This document shows positions 18,165 to 26,529 of a stretch of DNA of 64,000 bases, in pieces. The stretch comes from Sulfitobacter maritimus (GTDB lineage Bacteria > Pseudomonadota > Alphaproteobacteria > Rhodobacterales > Rhodobacteraceae), in the NCBI RefSeq assembly GCF_013346665.1, contig NZ_JABVBB010000021.1:62001-126000 (forward strand). The letters are read 5' to 3'. Within the stretch, counting starts at the first letter, position 1, and each line of letters begins with the position of its first letter. The position numbers were made by a program, and so were the translations under genes. The notes beneath the pieces were generated by a model. The model was not told the DNA's origin. It made no database searches and was given only the letters and a program-made list of their open reading frames with translations.

Positions 18165-19572
18165 TATTCTGATTGTAGATGACGAACGCGACATCCGTGA
18201 GTTGATCTCGGATATTCTTCAGGACGAAGGTTTTGCCACCCGGCTGGCCGGAAACTCTGACGAGGCGATGGGCGCGATCAACAGTGAAGCTCCGGCGCTG
18301 ATCATTCTCGACATTTGGCTGAAAGACAGCCGGATGGATGGGATCGACATCCTTAAAACCGTGAAACGCGACAACCCGGATGTGCCGGTGGTTATCATCT
18401 CGGGCCATGGCAATATCGAGATTGCGGTGGCGGCGATCAAACAGGGGGCTTACGATTTTATCGAAAAACCCTTCAACATCGACCAGCTTCTGGTGGTGAT
18501 CCGTCGCGCCATGGAAACTTCCCGCCTGCGCCGCGAGAACCAGACCCTCAAGCGCCGCGACACGACAACCGCCGAGATGATCGGCACCTCCGCGCCCTAC
18601 CGTGCTTTGCTAAGCCAACTCGACAAGGTCACCAAATCCAATGGCCGCGTGATGCTGACCGGTCCAGCAGGGTCCGGCAAAGAAGTGGCCGCACGCTACA
18701 TCCACGCCAATTCCGCCCGCGCCTCAGCCCCCTTTGTGACGGTGAACTGCGCCGGGGTGGCCCCAGACCGGATGGAAGAAGTCCTCTTTGGCCGCGAAAC
18801 GTCGGATCGTGGGGTGGAACCCGGTCTGCTGGAACAGGCCCACGGCGGGGTAATCTATTTTGACGAGGTCGCTGACATGCCGCTTGGCACCCAGTCCAAG
18901 ATCCTGCGCGTTCTAGTGGACCAGCAATTCACCCGCGTCGGCGGTACCGACAAGGTGCGCGTTGACCTGCGCGTGATCTCCTCGACCAACCGCGATCTGG
19001 ATCAGGCGATTAAGGCCGATACCTTCCGTCAAGAACTCTACCACCGTCTGAACGTGGTCCCAATTGCCGTGCCGTCGCTTGAAGAACGCCGCGAAGACAT
19101 CCCGCTTCTGGCGGAACATTTCATCGCAGAGTTCAATGCCTCTCAAGGTCTCCCCCAACGCAGCCTGACAGAAGATGCCGTGGCGCTGATGCAGACGATG
19201 GTTTGGCCCGGCAACGTGCGCCAGTTGAAAAACCTCGTCGAGCGCGTGCTGATCCTCGGCGATGGCTCCGGCCCGATCGAGGCCCGCGAACTGCCCGGCG
19301 AAGAGGACGGCAGCGGCGGCGAAGAGGGCCGCGTGGTCCTGTCCGGTGCCTTGGCCACTTTGCCGCTGCGCGAGGCCCGCGAAGCCTTTGAACGGGAATA
19401 TCTGCTGACCCAGATCAACCGTTTCGGCGGCAACATCAGCCGCACGGCCAATTTCGTCGGCATGGAACGCAGCGCCTTGCACCGCAAATTGAAATCGCTC
19501 GGCGTTGTGACTTCAGCTAAAGCCGGTGTTCGCGTGGCGCATGTGGACGAAGAGGTCGAAGCGACGGGCTAA
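18157..19572 (+). CDS. ntrX: Response regulator NtrX
   Basis: 471 residues: receiver domain with phosphorylation site D52 (ALIILDIWLKDSRMDGID), AAA+ domain with Walker A GPAGSGKE (169-176), and a C-terminal FIS-type helix-turn-helix (GNISRTANFVGMERSALHRK). In the place of GAFTGA it has VLFGRETSDRGVEPGLLEQA, so the canonical sigma-54 contact loop is absent, as is usual for alphaproteobacterial NtrX. It is the cognate partner of NtrY, with an eight-base overlap of the two genes. Confidence 0.95.
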   Translation: MSDILIVDDERDIRELISDILQDEGFATRLAGNSDEAMGAINSEAPALIILDIWLKDSRMDGIDILKTVKRDNPDVPVVIISGHGNIEIAVAAIKQGAYDFIEKPFNIDQLLVVIRRAMETSRLRRENQTLKRRDTTTAEMIGTSAPYRALLSQLDKVTKSNGRVMLTGPAGSGKEVAARYIHANSARASAPFVTVNCAGVAPDRMEEVLFGRETSDRGVEPGLLEQAHGGVIYFDEVADMPLGTQSKILRVLVDQQFTRVGGTDKVRVDLRVISSTNRDLDQAIKADTFRQELYHRLNVVPIAVPSLEERREDIPLLAEHFIAEFNASQGLPQRSLTEDAVALMQTMVWPGNVRQLKNLVERVLILGDGSGPIEARELPGEEDGSGGEEGRVVLSGALATLPLREAREAFEREYLLTQINRFGGNISRTANFVGMERSALHRKLKSLGVVTSAKAGVRVAHVDEEVEATG

Positions 19573-19598
19573 GGTTCTTTTTGGCCCACAATACCCCC

Positions 19599-19628
19599 GG
19601 GATGCGAGGGGCTGGCCCCTCGCATCCC
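19599..19628. terminator. Strong hairpin after ntrX
   Basis: A perfect 13-bp stem (gggatgcgagggg 19599-19611, cccctcgcatccc 19616-19628) with loop ctgg lies between ntrX and the convergent lipoprotein gene. No T-run follows; probably a bidirectional terminator or 3'-end stabiliser. Confidence 0.5.
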
Positions 19629-19632
19629 AACC

Positions 19633-20127
19633 TCACCCGCGCGTGACGATCTGAAAGGAGCCATCCGAGTTACGGATCACACAGGACTTTGGGTTCAACG
19701 CAGGCAGGGTCGTGGTGGCCTGTACCGGGGCTGCGCGGGCGACACTGCCGGGGCAGGCGGGGATCGACACGGGCGCATAGCCTCGGTCGGCCATACATTG
19801 CGTCTCAACCCGTTTGCGCAGTTCGGTATTAGGGTCAAAGGTGATCAACTCACCGGGGACATAAAACCCGCCGGTGGTGGTGCAATTGTTATTGGAATCG
19901 CAGCTTCGGCGCGGCGGGATATAGCGCGGCGGCGTGCGACGTACCTGCGTTGAGACGGGCACATCGCGCAGCGCTTGTACTTCGCAGGCGGTGGTGGCGC
20001 GATTGACCTGCGCCACATTGGCGCCGGGTTTGTAATAGGTGTTCAGCGGCGCGCAGGCGGCCACGCCCAAGCCAAATAGGGCAAGAGCAAAGCGGGTGCG
20101 GGCGGGGCGGAGCGAGATCGGTTTCAT
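19633..20127 (-). CDS. Small lipoprotein of unknown function
   Basis: 164 residues. The signal sequence ends at a lipobox (GLGVAACAP; Cys25), so it is probably a lipid-anchored periplasmic protein. The rest has six further cysteines, including the CDSNNNC and QCMADRG segments, which could form disulfides, plus proline- and arginine-rich linkers. No known domain recognised. The start at 20127 is the one that puts the lipoprotein signal at the N-terminus. Divergent from trkA. Confidence 0.75.
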   Translation of the reverse strand: MKPISLRPARTRFALALFGLGVAACAPLNTYYKPGANVAQVNRATTACEVQALRDVPVSTQVRRTPPRYIPPRRSCDSNNNCTTTGGFYVPGELITFDPNTELRKRVETQCMADRGYAPVSIPACPGSVARAAPVQATTTLPALNPKSCVIRNSDGSFQIVTRG

Positions 20128-20254
20128 GGCCACATCATGCGCCTCTCTCGCGGCAATGACAATTGATTTGACCCTTGCCAACCCATCTGTCATGCCATCT
20201 AACCGACCTGATATGACCGCGGCTTGAACCAAGGCCAAGGGTAAGGAAGCCTTT

Positions 20255-21631
20255 ATGAAGATCATCATTTGCGGCGCAGGGCAGGTGGGCTGGCAGATCG
20301 CCCGGCACCTTAGCGGGGAACGCAACGATGTCACCGTTGTCGACAGCAATGCCGAGTTGATCCGCCGCGCCACCGATACGCTGGATGTGCAGGGCATCGC
20401 GGGTTTTGCAAGCTACCCCGATGTGCTCGACCGCGCCGGAGCGCGGGACGCCGAGATGATCATCGCCGCGACCTATTCCGATGAGGTCAATATGGTGACC
20501 TGTCAGGTCGCGCATTCGGTGTTCGGCATCAACCGCAAGATCGCCCGTTTGCGCAGCCAGTCCTATCTCGACGCGATTTACTCTGACCTCTACCGCCGCG
20601 ATCACATGCCCATCGATGTAGTGATTAGCCCTGAAATGGAAGTGGCCACCGCCGCCCTGCAACGCCTCAGCGCGCCCGCGTCTTTTGATACCGAAGTCTT
20701 TATGGACGGGCAGGCGCAACTGCTGGGCATCACGATTGACGAAGACTGCCCGGTGGTGAACACGCCGCTGCGGCAGTTGACGGATCTCTTCTCGACCCTG
20801 CGTGCCGTGGTCGTGGGCGTGCGCCGCGATGGCACGTTGTTCGCGCCAGAGGCGAAGGATCAGCTGTTCCCCGGTGACGACTGCTATGTCTTTTCGCACC
20901 ACGAAGATGTCGCCCGCACGATGGAGATTTTCGGCAAGCAGACCACCAAGCAGGAACGTGTCGTGCTGGTCGGCGGCGGCAATGTCGGGCTGACCGTGGC
21001 GCAGCATCTTGAAGCCGGGCCGCTGCGCGTGCGCACCAAGATGATCGAGAAGAACCGCAAATGCGCCGAACGCGCAGCCGAAGCGCTGGAGCGGACGATT
21101 GTTCTGAACGGTGACGGGCTGGACGCCGCACTGCTGGCCGAGGCCGGGATCAGCCGCGCCGATGCGATGCTGGCCGTGACCGATGATGACAAGACCAATA
21201 TGCTCGCCTGTGTGCGGGCCAAGGCCGAGGGCTGCGACTATGTGATCGCGCTGATCAATGACCCAACGCTTGTGCCGCTGATGACGCCTCTGGGCATTGA
21301 CGCCTATATCAACCCGCGCGCCACGACCGTCAGCTCGATCCTGCGTCACATCCGCCATGGCCGGGTGCGGGCGGTCTATTCCATCGGAGATGCCGAAGCC
21401 GAGGTGATTGAGGCCGAGGTGCTGTCGACCTCGCCGCTGGCGGGTAAAAAGGTGTCCGAGATCGACTTCCCCGAGGGCGTCTTGATTGGCATGTTGCGCA
21501 AAGACGACAAGGTGATCCGCCCGCACGGCAACACTCGGATTGACGAGGGCGATGTCGTGGCGCTCTTCGCGCTGGCCGAGGACGTGCCGCGGGTTGAGCA
21601 ACTGTTGCAGGTCTCGATCGACTTCTTCTGA
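20255..21631 (+). CDS. trkA: Trk potassium uptake regulator TrkA
   Basis: A 458-residue peripheral membrane protein that binds NAD(H) and gates the Trk potassium channel. It has two RCK repeats: nucleotide-binding motif ICGAGQVGWQIARHL at the N-terminus and VVLVGGGNVGLTVAQHL at about 233-249. Each is followed by a TrkA-C domain (for example TSPLAGKKVSEIDFPEGVLI near 390-410). Followed after 15 bases by trkH, its channel partner. Confidence 0.95.
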   Translation: MKIIICGAGQVGWQIARHLSGERNDVTVVDSNAELIRRATDTLDVQGIAGFASYPDVLDRAGARDAEMIIAATYSDEVNMVTCQVAHSVFGINRKIARLRSQSYLDAIYSDLYRRDHMPIDVVISPEMEVATAALQRLSAPASFDTEVFMDGQAQLLGITIDEDCPVVNTPLRQLTDLFSTLRAVVVGVRRDGTLFAPEAKDQLFPGDDCYVFSHHEDVARTMEIFGKQTTKQERVVLVGGGNVGLTVAQHLEAGPLRVRTKMIEKNRKCAERAAEALERTIVLNGDGLDAALLAEAGISRADAMLAVTDDDKTNMLACVRAKAEGCDYVIALINDPTLVPLMTPLGIDAYINPRATTVSSILRHIRHGRVRAVYSIGDAEAEVIEAEVLSTSPLAGKKVSEIDFPEGVLIGMLRKDDKVIRPHGNTRIDEGDVVALFALAEDVPRVEQLLQVSIDFF

Positions 21632-21646
21632 ACCTGGGGGGCAAGG

Positions 21647-23185
21647 GTGTCGCAAACGACCACAATTCGCCGCGAGATCACCCAGCTGCCGCTGTTCTTG
21701 CAACTGTTTGGCGTGTCGGCCCTGTCGATGATCGTGCCGTCTATTCACGGGCTGGTGATGAACGACCATCTTGCCAGCCGTGCTTTTCTCTATGCCGGGT
21801 TGTTGGGGCTTGTGGCCTTTACGCTGATTGCCATTGCCCATGCCGGGCGCAAACCGCTCGACGGGGCGCTTGGGCCGCTTCTGTCGCTGCTGTCGGCCTT
21901 TGTCTTTCTGCCGGTGTTCTTTGCCGTGCCGTTTTTGGAAGCACTGCCGACGACGCGGTTCGTGAATGTCTATTTCGAGATGGTGAGCGCGCTAACCACC
22001 ACCGGGGCCACGGTCTTTGACAATCCCGAACGGCTCAGCGACACGCTGCATTTGTGGCGCGCGCAGGTGGGCTGGATGGGCGGGCTGCTGATGTGGGTCG
22101 CGGCCTCCGCTATTCTGGCACCGCTGCATTTGGGTGGGTTCGAGGTGACCGCACAGGCCGAGCCCGGCCGTCCCGATGACCGCGGAGGTGTGCGAGTGGG
22201 GCGGATCACCCCGCGCCAACGTCTGCTGCGCACCACCCAGACGCTTTTGCCAATCTATGCCGGGCTGACCCTGCTTTTGTGGCTTTTGCTGGTGATTGGC
22301 GGCGAGACCGCGCTGGTGGCGCTTTGTCATGCGATGTCTGTCTTGGCGACCTCGGGCATCTCGCCCATCGGCGGCATTGAAGAGGCGCAGATCAATGTCT
22401 CGGGCGAGGCCGTGATGATGCTGTTCATGTTCTTCGCCCTGTCGCGGCTGACCTTTTCCAAAGACACGGTGACAGCAACCCAAGGCGGGCTGATGACCGA
22501 CCCGGAATTCCGCATCGGCATTCTGGTTGTTGTGGGTGTGCCGCTCCTGCTCTTCGCACGCCATTGGATCGGCGCGTTCGAGGTCGAGGTGGAGGTCGAT
22601 GGGGTCCGTGCCTTGCATGCGCTTTGGGGGGCGATTTTCACTGTGATGTCCTTTCTGACCACCACGGGTTTCGTCTCAGAGCATTGGATCGAGGCGCAGG
22701 GCTGGTCTGGCCTGAGCACGCCGGGGCTGGTGCTGATGGGGCTGGCGCTGATCGGCGGCGGAGTGGCGACAACGGCGGGGGGTGTGAAACTACTGCGGGT
22801 CTTTGCGCTTTATCAAAACGGTGTACGCGAGATGGACCGGCTGGTGTATCCGAATTCGGTTAGTGGGGCCGGTACCGCAGGTCGTCGGTTGCAAAGCAAC
22901 GGCGCCTTTATCGCGTGGATTTTCTTCATGCTCTTTGCCATGTCGCTGGCCGGGGTGACACTGCTGCTGACGCTCACCGGCACGCCTTTCGATGCGGCGG
23001 TGGTCATGTCGGTCGCGACTCTCTCGACCACCGGGCCGCTGATTGAACATGCTGCCGACACACCGATCCGGCTCATTGAATTGGGCATTGCGGCCAAGGC
23101 GATCCTCTGCGGTGCAATGGTGCTGGGGAGGCTCGAAACCTTGGCGATTATTGCGCTGCTCAGCCCAAATTTGTGGCGCGCCTGA
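21647..23185 (+). CDS. trkH: Trk potassium channel subunit TrkH
   Basis: A 512-residue integral membrane protein with about ten hydrophobic helices. The selectivity-filter-like loops SALTTTGATVF, SVLATSGISPIGG, MSFLTTTGFVSE and VATLSTTGPL mark the four repeated pore segments of the superfamily of K+ transporters. GTG start. Directly downstream of trkA; the two form the complete uptake system. Confidence 0.94.
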   Translation: MSQTTTIRREITQLPLFLQLFGVSALSMIVPSIHGLVMNDHLASRAFLYAGLLGLVAFTLIAIAHAGRKPLDGALGPLLSLLSAFVFLPVFFAVPFLEALPTTRFVNVYFEMVSALTTTGATVFDNPERLSDTLHLWRAQVGWMGGLLMWVAASAILAPLHLGGFEVTAQAEPGRPDDRGGVRVGRITPRQRLLRTTQTLLPIYAGLTLLLWLLLVIGGETALVALCHAMSVLATSGISPIGGIEEAQINVSGEAVMMLFMFFALSRLTFSKDTVTATQGGLMTDPEFRIGILVVVGVPLLLFARHWIGAFEVEVEVDGVRALHALWGAIFTVMSFLTTTGFVSEHWIEAQGWSGLSTPGLVLMGLALIGGGVATTAGGVKLLRVFALYQNGVREMDRLVYPNSVSGAGTAGRRLQSNGAFIAWIFFMLFAMSLAGVTLLLTLTGTPFDAAVVMSVATLSTTGPLIEHAADTPIRLIELGIAAKAILCGAMVLGRLETLAIIALLSPNLWRA

Positions 23186-23315
23186 CACGGTCGGCCCTTT
23201 GTCTGGGTTAGCGCACTGATATTTAGTCTGGAAACTCGCGCCCTCCCGCTCCATACTCAGGCCTAATGGGGGGGTCCGGTACGCGGACGCCAGCAAGAAC
23301 AAAGGCGAGACTACG

Positions 23316-23555
23316 ATGGCGTCAGACAGACAGAACCTACAGGATGCGTTCCTTAATCACGTGCGCAAGACGAAAGTCCCGGTAACGATCTTTTTGATCA
23401 ACGGGGTCAAGCTGCAAGGTGTGATTACTTGGTTCGACAACTTCTGCGTTCTGCTGCGCCGCGATGGTCAAAGCCAGCTTGTGTATAAGCACGCGATCTC
23501 GACGATTATGCCAAGCCAGCCGATCAGCCTTTATGAGGGCGAAGACGCTTCTTGA
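23316..23555 (+). CDS. hfq: RNA chaperone Hfq
   Basis: 79 residues with the full Sm fold: Sm1 segment [20 protein letters not shown] and Sm2 segment [11 protein letters not shown]8, F42 and the YKH motif that line the proximal and distal RNA-binding faces are recognisable ([17 protein letters not shown]). It forms a hexamer that pairs small RNAs with mRNAs. The short C-terminus is typical of alphaproteobacteria. The stop overlaps the TTG start of hflX (TTGA). Confidence 0.97.
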
Positions 23556-24850
23556 GCCGTCCAACTTTCCAGATCGACAACAGTGACGGGCCCCGCGTAA
23601 CACGCGCTTGGGTGCTGCATCCTGATATCAAATCCGACAACGACCGGCGCGCGCCTGAGCCCGCGCTGGCCGAAGCCGTGGCCTTGGCCGAGGCGCTGCC
23701 GGAGTTGGAGGTCATAGGCGCCGAAGTCGTGCCGCTGCGCGCGGTTCAGGCCGGGATGCTCTTTGGCAAGGGCAAGATCGAAGAGCTGGACCAGCGGATG
23801 AAGGACGCCGAGGTCGAACTGGTTTTGGTCGACGGTCCGGTAACACCTGTTCAACAGCGCAACTTGGAGAAGGCGTGGGGCGTCAAACTGCTCGACCGTA
23901 CCGGGCTGATTCTCGAGATCTTCAGCGACCGTGCCGCGACCCGCGAAGGTGTCTTGCAGGTTGAAATGGCTGCGCTGAACTACCAGCGCACGCGGCTGGT
24001 GCGGGCCTGGACCCACCTTGAACGGCAGCGGGGCGGTTTGGGCTTTGTCGGCGGTCCGGGGGAGACCCAGATCGAGGCCGACCGCCGTGCCATCGACGAC
24101 CAACTGGTGCGCCTGCGCCGCCAGTTGGAAAAAGTCGTGAAAACCCGCGCCCTGCACCGCGCTGCGCGGGCCAAGGTGCCGTATCCGATCGTCGCGCTTG
24201 TGGGCTATACCAACGCCGGGAAATCCACGCTTTTCAACCGCTTGACCGGGGCTGAGGTCATGGCCAAAGACATGCTCTTTGCCACGCTGGACCCCACCAT
24301 GCGCAGCCTCGTGTTGCCCGACGGGCCGGAGATTATCCTCAGCGACACGGTTGGGTTTATCTCTGACCTGCCGACGGAACTGGTCGCCGCTTTCCGCGCC
24401 ACGCTCGAAGAGGTGCTTGCCGCTGACATCATCTGCCACGTGCGCGATGTCTCCCACGCCGAGACCGAAGAGCAGGCCCAGAATGTCCGCGATATTCTCG
24501 CCTCACTCGGCGTGCCAAAAGAGACCCGTAGTTTCGAGGTTTGGAACAAACTCGATCTGCTGCCCGAAGACCGCGCCGAGGCCATGCGCGCCCGCGCGGC
24601 GCGCAATGACGATGTGCTGGCGATCTCGGCCATCACCGGTGAGGGGCTGGACAGGCTGCAAGAAGTCATCGCCGAAGCGTTACAAGGTGCCGTACGCGAG
24701 GCGGTGCTGACGCTGGAATTTTCGGACGGCAAAAAGCGCGCTTGGTTGTTTGACCAAGACGTTGTTGAGAGCGAGCGTCAGACAGACGACGGATTTGAGA
24801 TCACCGTCCGTTGGTCCGCGCGACAGGAAGCCGATTTTCAACAGCTTTAA
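23552..24850 (+). CDS. hflX: Ribosome-associated GTPase HflX
   Basis: 432 residues. The N-terminal glycine-rich domain ([26 protein letters not shown]) precedes an Obg-type G domain with G1 GYTNAGKST (about 218-226), G3 LSDTVGF and G4 NKLDLL. HflX splits stalled ribosomes, notably after stress. A TTG start overlaps the hfq stop by four bases, giving the classical hfq-hflX operon; a later start would remove the conserved [10 protein letters not shown] segment. Confidence 0.94.
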
Positions 24851-24853
24851 GCG

Positions 24854-25357
24854 TTATTCTTCGGGGAAGGGCCGTCGGTTGGTAACCTGCTCGGGCCGAC
24901 GCTTTTCGTAAAAAGCGTTGCCGCCGGCTGTGACGACATAATGCATGTTGTTGTAATTCGCCCGGTACCACGCTGCGTGAAAGAACTTGGCCTTTGACAC
25001 TTTGGGATGCCGTTGGCCGCTCAGCACTTCTTGTGCGATTTGCCGCGCAAGGTTGGCGCCTTTGTTCATCGGTTTGGTCATCACGCCCGGTGCAAATTGT
25101 TTAGGCTGGCTTACCACGCCGCAGACGGTATTGGGGAAACGGTCCGATTCAACACGGTTCATCACCACACTGCCCACGGCGAGCATTCCATTGGAGCTGG
25201 AACGGTTGGATTCGAAATACATCGCCCGCGCCATACATTCGACATCTGCCGCCGCAGGACGTGGTTGCGGTGCCTCGCGTGATCCGCCGCAGGCGGTCAG
25301 AACGGTGAGACTGATCAGGGCGAGGGTGATTTTCGAATGCTGTGTCGTGCTGCGCAA
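24854..25357 (-). CDS. SleB-type cell wall hydrolase lipoprotein
   Basis: 167 residues. A lipoprotein signal with lipobox LTAC (LISLTVLTACGGS) gives a membrane-anchored periplasmic protein. The rest is a hydrolase_2/SleB catalytic domain: VECMARAMYFESNRSSSNGM contains the catalytic glutamate, followed by VVMNRVESDRFPNTVCGVV and FHAAWYRANYNN. This family cleaves peptidoglycan glycan strands; in non-sporulating alphaproteobacteria the role is wall remodelling. Convergent with hflX with a three-base gap. Confidence 0.87.
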   Translation of the reverse strand: MRSTTQHSKITLALISLTVLTACGGSREAPQPRPAAADVECMARAMYFESNRSSSNGMLAVGSVVMNRVESDRFPNTVCGVVSQPKQFAPGVMTKPMNKGANLARQIAQEVLSGQRHPKVSKAKFFHAAWYRANYNNMHYVVTAGGNAFYEKRRPEQVTNRRPFPEE

Positions 25358-25535
25358 AGTCCGGACCTCCTGAAACCCCGTCTATGTGCTTTTGATTGCG
25401 GGTGGGAATCCAGCAGAAAATGACGGCGGGGGCGAAAACTGGCTCCATTTCGCCACATCGCACGGCTTTGGCTCAACTAAATCTCGAAATCCTTCGCCTG
25501 CGCTTCATATCAACCTCAAACAAACCGGAGCCGCC

Positions 25536-25937
25536 ATGACCCTCGTGATCCTCTACTTCGCTACTTTGATCCTGTTCCTTGGTCTCGACTACCTTGGGCT
25601 GAGCTATGTCATCAAACCTGTCTTTCAGCGTGACATTGGAAACTGGCTGCTGGATGACTTTCGCATCGTCCCTGCCGGGGTGTTCTACGCCTTCTACGTG
25701 GGTGTGCTGCTCTACTTCGTCGCATGGCCTGCGCTGGTGCAGGACCATTCGCTGCGCTGGGTCTTTGGCAACGGTGTGTTGATCGGGGCGATGGCTTACG
25801 GCACCTATGAGTTCACCAATCTCGCTACGTTGAAGGATTGGACATGGGCGATGGTGGCACGCGATTTCACGTGGGGGTCGCTGCTGACGGGCACGTCGGC
25901 AACGCTCGGCGTGGCACTGACGCGGGCGCTTACCTAG
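25536..25937 (+). CDS. DUF2177 family membrane protein
   Basis: 133 residues with four hydrophobic helices. The N-terminal FLGLDYLGLSYVIKPVFQRD and the central GAMAYGTYEFTNLATLKDW are the conserved segments of DUF2177. Function unknown. The start at 25536 follows CCGGAG; upstream frame lacks similarity. The last nine codons are repeated immediately downstream in another frame (see findings). Confidence 0.85.
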   Translation: MTLVILYFATLILFLGLDYLGLSYVIKPVFQRDIGNWLLDDFRIVPAGVFYAFYVGVLLYFVAWPALVQDHSLRWVFGNGVLIGAMAYGTYEFTNLATLKDWTWAMVARDFTWGSLLTGTSATLGVALTRALT

Positions 25938-25966
25938 GCGTGGCGCTCACGCGGGCACTAACTTAA
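25908..25966 (+). repeat. Tandem copy of the DUF2177 gene's 3' end
   Basis: Two adjoining 30-base units (25908-25937 and 25937-25966, sharing one base). Each spells GVALTRALT plus a stop codon, in frames offset by 29 bases. The units differ at six positions, all third codon positions, all synonymous. Confidence 0.8.
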
Positions 25967-26529
25967 CGGCCAGTTTCAGTTGACCAGCGCCACATGCCGG
26001 GGCGCAGCCCTGCCAGTTCCCAATCGCCGACGCTTTCGCGGATCAGCCGGAGCGTGGGTAGCCCCACATGCGCCGTCATGCGCCGCACCTGACGGTTGCG
26101 CCCCTCGCGGATGGTGATGCGCAGCCAAGCGTCTGGCACCGTCTTGCGAAAACGCACCGGTGGGTCACGGGGCCAAAGGGTTTCCGGCGCGTCGATTTGT
26201 GCGACCTCGGCGGGTTTGGTCATGCCGTCCTTCAATGCCACACCTTTCCGCAACGCCTCCAAGGCGGCCTCATCGGGCGTGCCTTCGACCTGCACGAGAT
26301 AGGTTTTGGGCCGTTTGTACTTAGGATGCGCGATGCGGGCCTGTAGCGGGCCGTGGTCGGTCAATACCAGCAGCCCCTCGCTGTCGCGGTCCAACCGTCC
26401 TGCCGGATAGAAGCCCTTTTCGTCGATATAGGCCGAAAGGGTCGGGCGGCTGCTGCCTTCGGTGCCTTTGTCGGTGAACTGAGACAGCACGCCGTAGGGT
26501 TTGTTCAGCAAGATCACACGGGCGGTCAT
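25963..26529 (-). CDS. rluE: 23S rRNA pseudouridine synthase (RluE-like)
   Basis: A 188-residue enzyme of the RsuA/RluB/E/F group without the S4 domain. The catalytic aspartate is in [30 protein letters not shown] at the N-terminus and [20 protein letters not shown] near the C-terminus are signatures. E. coli RluE modifies U2457 of 23S rRNA; the same target is inferred. Its start overlaps the end of the upstream acylase gene by four bases. Confidence 0.9.
   Translation of the reverse strand: MTARVILLNKPYGVLSQFTDKGTEGSSRPTLSAYIDEKGFYPAGRLDRDSEGLLVLTDHGPLQARIAHPKYKRPKTYLVQVEGTPDEAALEALRKGVALKDGMTKPAEVAQIDAPETLWPRDPPVRFRKTVPDAWLRITIREGRNRQVRRMTAHVGLPTLRLIRESVGDWELAGLRPGMWRWSTETGR

Noticed and set aside
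20135-21841. 568-codon open frame antisense to trkA and the start of trkH
   Set aside because: It crosses two well-supported genes and its translation is rich in His, Arg and Gln, as expected from reading GC-rich genes backwards.
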